Source: Thermoanaerobaculia bacterium (GTDB lineage Bacteria; Bacteroidota; Bacteroidia; Chitinophagales; Saprospiraceae). From it: a stretch of DNA of 7,330 nucleotides. Numbering within the stretch: position 1 is the stretch's first letter; each line of letters begins with the position of its first letter. The position numbers and the translations under genes were made by a program. The stretch is from assembly GCA_023151335.1 (NCBI GenBank), contig JAKLJF010000243.1, positions 1-7,330 on the forward strand, given 5' to 3'. This document shows positions 1 to 4,852 of this stretch, in pieces. The notes below the pieces were generated by a model. The model was not told the DNA's origin. It saw nothing but the letters and a program-made list of their open reading frames with translations, and did not search any database.

Positions 1-1480
1 CGCCGATAGAGGACAACGGCGATAAAGCAGCATACAGGGCCGTGCTGTGACTCAGAAACCGGAACAACTGCGCCGGCTTATGGGCAAGGGCTACCACGAA
101 ACTCAGCACCGGCGCAAAAAAGGTCAGCAGGGTGATGGCAAAAAAATCCCAGTCATAAATGACCTCGAAACCCGGACTGAGCGCCAATATAGGTAACAGG
201 AACTCCTGTCCGCCCAGCACAAAAGTCAGGTCTTGCCGGTAACTGAAAAACATGGGCAGTACCAGATTAGCATTCAGCATGAAGAGAAAATAGACCAGTG
301 TAAGCGGCAGGTTGAGGGTTGGGAACAGCACGTCCAGTTTTTCCGTCCAGGAAATATTGCGCGCCCGCAACAGCCAGCCCATTTTTTTGTGCAGGAATTC
401 GCTGGTGCCCCGCGTCCACTTCATGTGCCGGATGCGGAAAGCGCGCACTGTGTCGGGAAAATCCTCATAACACACCACCTCCTCCACAAAACGGCCGCGG
501 TAGCCTTTTTCGCGAATATGGATGGCAAAACCGAGGTCTTCGCTGACGATGTCGGGGAACCCGCCGATCTCTTCCCAGCATTTGCGGCGCAGGAGGGCGC
601 CATGGCCCAGAAACATCACAAAACCATAGTCGTTGCGCAGCGGCTGGTACCATTTCCAGTGAATGTCGATGCCCACGCCGAGCGATTTGGCCAGGGCGCT
701 CTGGCTGTTGGGATTGGCCCGGTGATTGGCTTGCACAAAACCGCAGGTCGGGTCGTGTTCCATCACCGGCACTAATTTGGACAGAAAATCGGGCGGCAGG
801 ATCTCATCGGCGTCGGCAATGGCGAAATACGGTTCTTCCGTAGCCGCGGTGGCCAGGCCGTGATTCATATTGCCCGCTTTGAATGCTTTGCGATCGGGAC
901 GGCGGATGACCTTCACCCGTTCGGAGAAACGTTGGGCGAATTGATCCACCAGCTGCTTGAATTTTTCATCCGTACTGTCGTCGAGCATATACACGGTGAA
1001 ATTCGGATAGTCCTGAGTTACGCAGGAAAGCACGCTTTCTTCCACAAAATCGTTGCAGGTCGTATACAAAATAGCGACCGGAGGGAGAATGTGGTCAATG
1101 TGGTTAATGGGATTGCCCGCGGCTACGGGTTTGGCGGGGGCCCATTTCCGCATCAATTGGTACCAGACGGCAAAACCGACGATAGCGACATTGTATATAC
1201 CATACAACCAGGCAAAATCGATAAAACCGATAAACAGCCAGAGCGCCAGTTCGCTGGCCCAATTATAGGCCATGTCGAGCAACAGCAACAGCCGGGGTTG
1301 AAACCAGACCAGGGCGAGCAACCAGGCGCCGAAAACGGTCAGATACAGGGTGGGTTTCGGCGACACAGCCATCGGGCGGGCCTGGGAATGAATTTTATGA
1401 TCATTTAAAACGGCAACCGGATGCAAAGGCAGGGAGGCCGGTTTCGGAACAGCATGGATTTGTGTCAATGGCGTACTCAT
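1..1480 (-). CDS. Membrane-bound family 2 glycosyltransferase (probable exopolysaccharide synthase), 3' end outside window
   Basis: The minus-strand frame is open from an ATG at 1480 to the left edge (493 codons, C-terminus missing). The ATG is the first possible one, because an in-frame TAA lies 30 nt upstream at 1508-1510. Translation shows a hydrophilic N-terminus, two membrane segments (about residues 45-70 and 79-107), then a GT2 catalytic domain. That domain has DDSTDE at 167-172, KAGNMNHG near 201-208, the DAD motif at 223-225 (metal/nucleotide-sugar binding), SED at 313-315 (candidate catalytic base) and RHMKW at 351-355, where processive synthases usually have QxxRW. Two or more membrane segments follow (about 383-412 and 443-467). 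This layout matches inner-membrane synthases of the cellulose, PNAG or hyaluronan type that polymerise sugar and pass it through the membrane. The actual sugar cannot be told. It lies 114 bp downstream of the TPR/YaiO gene with no terminator visible between, so co-transcription is likely. The GT2 assignment is secure; processivity is inferred. Confidence 0.9.
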   Translation of the reverse strand, partial: MSTPLTQIHAVPKPASLPLHPVAVLNDHKIHSQARPMAVSPKPTLYLTVFGAWLLALVWFQPRLLLLLDMAYNWASELALWLFIGFIDFAWLYGIYNVAIVGFAVWYQLMRKWAPAKPVAAGNPINHIDHILPPVAILYTTCNDFVEESVLSCVTQDYPNFTVYMLDDSTDEKFKQLVDQFAQRFSERVKVIRRPDRKAFKAGNMNHGLATAATEEPYFAIADADEILPPDFLSKLVPVMEHDPTCGFVQANHRANPNSQSALAKSLGVGIDIHWKWYQPLRNDYGFVMFLGHGALLRRKCWEEIGGFPDIVSEDLGFAIHIREKGYRGRFVEEVVCYEDFPDTVRAFRIRHMKWTRGTSEFLHKKMGWLLRARNISWTEKLDVLFPTLNLPLTLVYFLFMLNANLVLPMFFSYRQDLTFVLGGQEFLLPILALSPGFEVIYDWDFFAITLLTFFAPVLSFVVALAHKPAQLFRFLSHSTALYAALSPLSSIG

Positions 1481-1594
1481 GGTGAATAGCGTTTTTAATT
1501 GATAGGATTACAGCGCATTATGAAGTTTGACATAGATCGGACCCGGCCAACAGAGACCAATTGACCCGAAACCCGTTATTTCAAAGCTTTTAAT

Positions 1595-2935
1595 CTATTT
1601 TTCCAGGCGGAGTTTTATACCTGCCGCGGCCACGGTCAGGTCGGCAAACGGTGTTCGTTCCCAACGGAGCGAGAATTGCCCCCATACAAGCTGGCTGAAG
1701 GGCAGAATAGCCGTGATATAGCTGCCGATGATCTTATTGTCTTTCGAATCGGCCGGAGTAATACCCGCTTTACCATACATCAGTCCGAGGTTCAGTTCGT
1801 AGCCGCCCGGCGTTCTCAATTGGTTATTGAGCATAAACCGGTTTTCCGTGCGCGGGGCGTTTTCCACACGGGAAAGGAAATAATAAGGCTCCACGGCATA
1901 CCAACGCGTGAGGGGGGCCCGGAAGCCGCCGTACGCCAGCCATTCGTTGGGTCCCTTATTGCTCAGGCCGTAAAAACCGCCGGCTTTCACCGACATGCCG
2001 TTGGCCAAAAAACAAACCTGTTCGCCACTGAATATTTGCTGATTTACGTTGTCCGGCAACAAACGGGCGCCGTATTCAAGTCGGGTGGTGAATCTTTTAT
2101 CCCAGGCAGAAACCGCGCCGACCGACAGCGCCTGGGCTTCCTGGTTGGTTCTCACCAATGCTGCAAGGTCGGCGGTGAGGGAGTTGTCGTACTTCAGGTA
2201 CATCCGCAGCCGCCGGCCAACCTGACCGCTGAGTTGAAGCGTGCGCAAACTGAATTTCGTTTCTCCCTCTGTGGATGAATAACCGGCCCAAACATCGAAT
2301 TCCAGCGGGGCCGCCGCGCTATATGTGCTTTTCAGCAGATCATTGGCGATCCGGTTGGCAGAATCGATTTGCAGGGCGCTGCGCAGGACGATCCGGGCTT
2401 TTTTCACTTCGTAACGGCTCAGATAGGCCTGCGCCAGGGCAATGCGATATTCCGTTTCACCGGGAAATTTTTGGGTCAGATCGAGGAAATAGGTAATAGC
2501 GGCAGCGCCGTCGCCGGCCCAGAGATGTACGTAAGCCAGTCCCTTGAATGCTTCGACGCTGTTCGGCTGCGACAGTTTTAATTTCTCAAAGGCGCGTTTG
2601 GCCAACCTGTAATTCCCCGACCATGCATAATTATAACCCTGGCCAACAAGGGCTTCCGTTGCATTTGGATCGAGCGCAAGGGCCTCTTCGAACTTCAGGC
2701 GCGCTTTGTCGTACTGTTTACTCCAGGAGTAGTTGTAACCGGCCCCGGTCAGGGCCTCCAGGTTATTGGGCTGTTGGACGAGGATACGCTCGTATTGCGC
2801 CTCCGCCCCGGCGTACTGACCGGAAGCGGCCAATTGTCGGGCTTGCGCGAGTTCTTTTTCAATATTGCCCGATTGGGCCGGAGCGGATTGCGCTAATACA
2901 TACAGCAAGGACAGGCACAGGAATTTTACTTTCAT
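1595..2935 (-). CDS. TPR-repeat outer-membrane protein with YaiO-like beta-barrel
   Basis: Complete protein of 446 residues. It starts with a signal peptide (MKVK, a hydrophobic stretch to about residue 15, probable cleavage near APAQS at 18-22), which fixes the ATG at 2935. Five tetratricopeptide repeats follow in exact 34-residue register (about 24-57, 58-91, 92-125, 126-159, 160-193), each with the A/G-Y/F pattern and most ending in P-N or P-G. From about residue 210 to the end, alternating polar/aromatic strands joined by short turns (for example FDVWAGYS, RMYLKYDNSL, YAVEPYYFLSR, YELNLGLMYGK) look like an outer-membrane beta-barrel of the YaiO type. Known TPR-plus-barrel proteins such as PgaA and BcsC guide a polysaccharide across the periplasm and export it through the outer membrane. 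The GT2 synthase gene directly downstream supports that role here. The barrel family call rests on recognised pattern, not on a profile search. A strong terminator lies 54 nt upstream of the start. A weak promoter-like CACTTTTG (2965-2972) sits between them but departs from the TAnnTTTG consensus. Confidence 0.85.
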   Translation of the reverse strand: MKVKFLCLSLLYVLAQSAPAQSGNIEKELAQARQLAASGQYAGAEAQYERILVQQPNNLEALTGAGYNYSWSKQYDKARLKFEEALALDPNATEALVGQGYNYAWSGNYRLAKRAFEKLKLSQPNSVEAFKGLAYVHLWAGDGAAAITYFLDLTQKFPGETEYRIALAQAYLSRYEVKKARIVLRSALQIDSANRIANDLLKSTYSAAAPLEFDVWAGYSSTEGETKFSLRTLQLSGQVGRRLRMYLKYDNSLTADLAALVRTNQEAQALSVGAVSAWDKRFTTRLEYGARLLPDNVNQQIFSGEQVCFLANGMSVKAGGFYGLSNKGPNEWLAYGGFRAPLTRWYAVEPYYFLSRVENAPRTENRFMLNNQLRTPGGYELNLGLMYGKAGITPADSKDNKIIGSYITAILPFSQLVWGQFSLRWERTPFADLTVAAAGIKLRLEK

Positions 2936-2989
2936 GTCAGATTGAAATTTGTGTTCAACTGGCTCAAAAGTGCCTGCACCGGCTGCCGT

Positions 2990-3029
2990 AAAAAAAATGA
3001 AAGGCGCTGAACAGGGAGAATTCAGCGCC
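2990..3029 (-). terminator. Intrinsic terminator downstream of xylA
   Basis: On the minus strand a perfect 9-bp stem (GGCGCTGAA at 3029-3021 pairing with TTCAGCGCC at 3011-3003) encloses a 9-nt loop. It is followed by TTTCA and then eight consecutive T at 2997-2990. The T-tract occurs only on the minus-strand side, so termination is directional and acts on transcription leaving xylA. It also stands just ahead of the TPR/YaiO gene, so it could act as an attenuator for transcripts reading through into that gene. Confidence 0.85.
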
Positions 3030-3047
3030 CAAAGGGTAGTAGTACGA

Positions 3048-3125
3048 CGTTCAGGCCGCTACGGCTGAGGCCCGAAAGGGCTAATGAATCGGCTCTGCAG
3101 GGCTTGGGCCAGGGCTGCCTGAACG
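3048..3125 (-). other. Structured intergenic element (78 nt) closed by an 8-bp inverted repeat
   Basis: The plus strand has CGTTCAGG at 3048-3055 and its exact reverse complement CCTGAACG at 3118-3125. Between them are a 4-bp GCCG/CGGC hairpin with a 3-nt loop (3055-3065), a GCCC-GAAA-GGGC hairpin (3070-3081) and two copies of CAGGGCT (3098-3104, 3110-3116). In RNA this would fold as a branched structure. It begins 9 nt after the xylA stop codon and ends 18 nt before the terminator stem. It could be a structured xylA 3' UTR, an attenuator-type leader for the YaiO operon, or a dispersed REP-like repeat. I do not recognise it as a known riboswitch or RNA family. The strand shown is that of the surrounding transcription. 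Confidence 0.45.
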
Positions 3126-3134
3126 CCGCGCTAC

Positions 3135-4475
3135 CTACACAAAACGGTTGAGCAAATTCTCAAACATTTCCTGCTTGCCGCTGCGCTGTGCCGGCTCGCC
3201 ATTGCGCCGGGCTATACCCGCCAGTTCTTCCAAGGAAAAGCGGCCCTGTTCAAACGATAATCCTTCTCCGCTGTCGAAAGAAGCATACCGGTCGCGGCGC
3301 ATTTGCCGGTAGGCAGACGTGGACAAAATAGCGTCGGCGGCGAGCAGGGCGCGGGCAAACACGTCGATGCCGCCGATGTGCGCGTGAAACAGGTCGTCGG
3401 GGTCGGTGGAATTGCGGCGCGTTTTGGCGTCGAAATTCACGCCGCCGCCCCGGAGCCCGCCGGCTTCGAGGATCACCAGCATCGCCTCGGTGAGCTCGTA
3501 CACATTATTGGGGAACTGATCGGTATCCCAGCCGTTCTGGTAATCGCCCCGGTTGGCGTCGATGCTGCCCAGCAGGCCGGCATTGGCGGCCACCTGCAGT
3601 TCGTGCTGGAAACTGTGCAGCGCCAGTGTGGCATGGTTTACTTCCACATTCAGTTTGAAATCTTTGTCCAAGCCGTGTTCGCGCAGGAACCCAATCACGG
3701 TGGCGCAGTCGAAGTCGTACTGGTGTTTGCTGGGTTCCATGGGTTTCGGCTCCACGAAGAAATTACCGGTAAAGCCGTTTTTGCGGGCATAATCTTTGGC
3801 CATGTGCAGAAAACGCGCCATGTGTTCCAGTTCGCGTTTCATGTCGGTATTCAGCAGCGACTGGTATCCTTCGCGCCCGCCCCAGAACACGTAGTTTTCG
3901 CCACCCAGGGCGATGGTCAGGTCGAGGGCCATTTTGACCTGGGCGCCGGCATGGGCCACCACGGTGAAATCGGGATTCGTGGCGGCGCCGTTCATGTAGC
4001 GCGGGTGGCTGAACAGATTGGCCGTGCCCCACAGCAGCCGCACGCCGGAAGCGGCCATTTTTTCCCTGGCATAATCGCCGATCGTATGCAGGCGCCGCTC
4101 GCTCTCCGCCAGCGATTCGCCTTCGGCGATCAGATCAAAATCGTGGAAACAGTAGTACGGCAAACCCAGTTTGGTGATCAATTCGAACGCGGCGTCCATC
4201 TTGTCTTTGGCCTGCTGTACGGGATCTGTTGCCCGGAGCCAGGGGAACGCTTTGGTGCCGGGGCCGAACGGGTCGCCGCCGGTACCGCAGAGGGTATGCC
4301 AGTACGCCACGGCGAATTTGAAGTGTTCGCGCATGGTTTTGCCGGCTACCACCCGGTTTTCGTCGTAAAAGCGGTAGGCCAGCGGGTTGTCGGTATCAGG
4401 GCCTTCGTAGCGGATACGGGCGATGCCGGGGAAATATTCTTTTTCGCCGAGGGTAGTGTGGATGGTGTTTGCCAT
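3135..4475 (-). CDS. xylA: Xylose isomerase
   Basis: Cytoplasmic enzyme converting D-xylose to D-xylulose (and usually glucose to fructose), the first step of the isomerase pathway of xylose use. The 446-residue product has the length of class II enzymes. Using the ATG at 4475, all key residues are visible: His111 and Asp114 in FHDFD, Trp198 in WGGREGY, and metal ligands Glu242 (VEPKP), Glu278 and His281 (VEVNH), Asp306 (SIDANRGD), Asp317 and Asp319 (WDTD) and Asp349 (NFDAK). Each is offset by exactly 10 from the E. coli numbering as I recall it, so the enzyme should be active. An ATG 45 nt further upstream (4520) is in frame, but its 15 extra residues are not family-like, whereas MANTIHTTLGEKEYFPGI is a typical start. 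No Shine-Dalgarno sequence is visible. It appears to be transcribed alone, from a promoter near 4540 to the terminator at 2990-3029. No xylulokinase, sugar transporter or regulator gene lies in the window. Confidence 0.97.
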   Translation of the reverse strand: MANTIHTTLGEKEYFPGIARIRYEGPDTDNPLAYRFYDENRVVAGKTMREHFKFAVAYWHTLCGTGGDPFGPGTKAFPWLRATDPVQQAKDKMDAAFELITKLGLPYYCFHDFDLIAEGESLAESERRLHTIGDYAREKMAASGVRLLWGTANLFSHPRYMNGAATNPDFTVVAHAGAQVKMALDLTIALGGENYVFWGGREGYQSLLNTDMKRELEHMARFLHMAKDYARKNGFTGNFFVEPKPMEPSKHQYDFDCATVIGFLREHGLDKDFKLNVEVNHATLALHSFQHELQVAANAGLLGSIDANRGDYQNGWDTDQFPNNVYELTEAMLVILEAGGLRGGGVNFDAKTRRNSTDPDDLFHAHIGGIDVFARALLAADAILSTSAYRQMRRDRYASFDSGEGLSFEQGRFSLEELAGIARRNGEPAQRSGKQEMFENLLNRFV

Positions 4476-4539
4476 GTTTTCTACTGAACAGTTGATCCTG
4501 TGCGCTTCGTTTGGTATCAAAATTTTAGCAATTGTTGTG

Positions 4540-4547
4540 CAAAGTTA
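4540..4547 (-). promoter_or_regulatory. Probable xylA promoter, Bacteroidota -7 element
   Basis: On the minus strand TAACTTTG matches the Bacteroidota sigma-70-type -7 consensus TAnnTTTG exactly and is followed by CAC. It would put the transcription start near 4532 and give an untranslated leader of about 55-60 nt before the xylA ATG at 4475. No convincing TTTG -33 element lies at the usual 19-21 nt spacing, so the promoter may be weak or need an activator. Confidence 0.45.
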
Positions 4548-4653
4548 AAATTTGAATCTCATTTTCTGGCAGCTGCAACCGCAAAACTTCCTCTTTGCAC
4601 TCCTGGTTCCGGCCTTTGTATATCCATTTCTTTTCCATTAAAAAGCGTATGTG

Positions 4654-4661
4654 CAAATATA
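4654..4661 (-). promoter_or_regulatory. Second possible -7 element upstream of xylA
   Basis: On the minus strand TATATTTG is another exact TAnnTTTG match, also followed by CAC, 114 nt upstream of the first. It has no clear -33 partner. It could be an alternative distal xylA promoter or a chance hit in AT-rich DNA. No credible short gene lies between it and xylA. Confidence 0.3.
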
Positions 4662-4721
4662 AATCGGCACGTGGCTTTGCTTTTTATAAGAACTTTTTTG
4701 AGAAGAGAAGCCAATATTACC

Positions 4722-4823
4722 GCCAAGCCTTGGCTATGCATACACCGGGAGCTATTGGTCAAACGGCTTTGAATTGTCAGACCAATATGGATAGCATTCG
4801 ATTATGCGCGGCCAAGGCTTGGC
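4722..4823. repeat. Nested inverted repeats downstream of the T9SS protein gene
   Basis: Outer arms are GCCAAGCCTTGGC (4722-4734) and its exact reverse complement GCCAAGGCTTGGC (4811-4823). After a symmetric 3x3 mismatch they continue into GCATA (4738-4742) and TATGC (4803-4807), so 18 of 21 positions pair. Each 13-nt arm is itself a near-palindrome (GCCAAG, one central base, CTTGGC). Inside lies a second stem: GCTAT/ATAGC (4751-4755, 4791-4795) and TGGTC/GACCA (4756-4760, 4780-4784) with a 6-nt bulge. It starts 29 nt past the stop codon of the T9SS protein gene. It could be an RNA 3'-end structure, paired operator sites or a small mobile-repeat relic. The symmetry is directly visible; the role is unknown. 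Confidence 0.6.
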
Positions 4824-4852
4824 TGTACAGACGTCCAAAGTCTAATATAAAT

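Larger units (their letters stand above)
4476..4852. other. AT-rich intergenic region between the T9SS protein gene and xylA
   Basis: This 377-bp stretch has no supported gene. The short open frames on either strand have no signal peptide, repeats or family motifs. It holds the two -7-like elements near xylA and a nested inverted repeat (4722-4823) close to the end of the upstream gene. No T-tract terminator is evident for that upstream gene. Composition is clearly more AT-rich than xylA, as expected for regulatory DNA. Confidence 0.7.

Noticed and set aside
233..1408. Two plus-strand open frames (233-775 and 860-1408) in the left part
   Set aside because: Both are antisense to the glycosyltransferase, whose minus-strand translation carries clear GT2 motifs. 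They have no recognisable domain.
1676..2991. Plus-strand open frames opposite the TPR/YaiO-like gene
   Set aside because: They are shadows of a gene with a signal peptide, exact 34-residue repeats and barrel strands. None has independent support.
3048..3125. tRNA or known riboswitch in the 78-nt element
   Set aside because: The length and closing stem are superficially tRNA-like, but no cloverleaf with anticodon and T arms can be drawn. I see no match to the c-di-GMP, SAM or other riboswitch cores I know.
3303..4487. Long plus-strand open frame (394 codons) opposite xylA
   Set aside because: It lies almost wholly antisense to a perfectly conserved xylA. Its residues mirror the codon bias of the GC-rich opposite strand and show no family motifs.
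4722..4823. CRISPR array or insertion-sequence ends
   Set aside because: There are only two inverted (not direct) arms, no regular spacers, no transposase fragment and no obvious target-site duplication.
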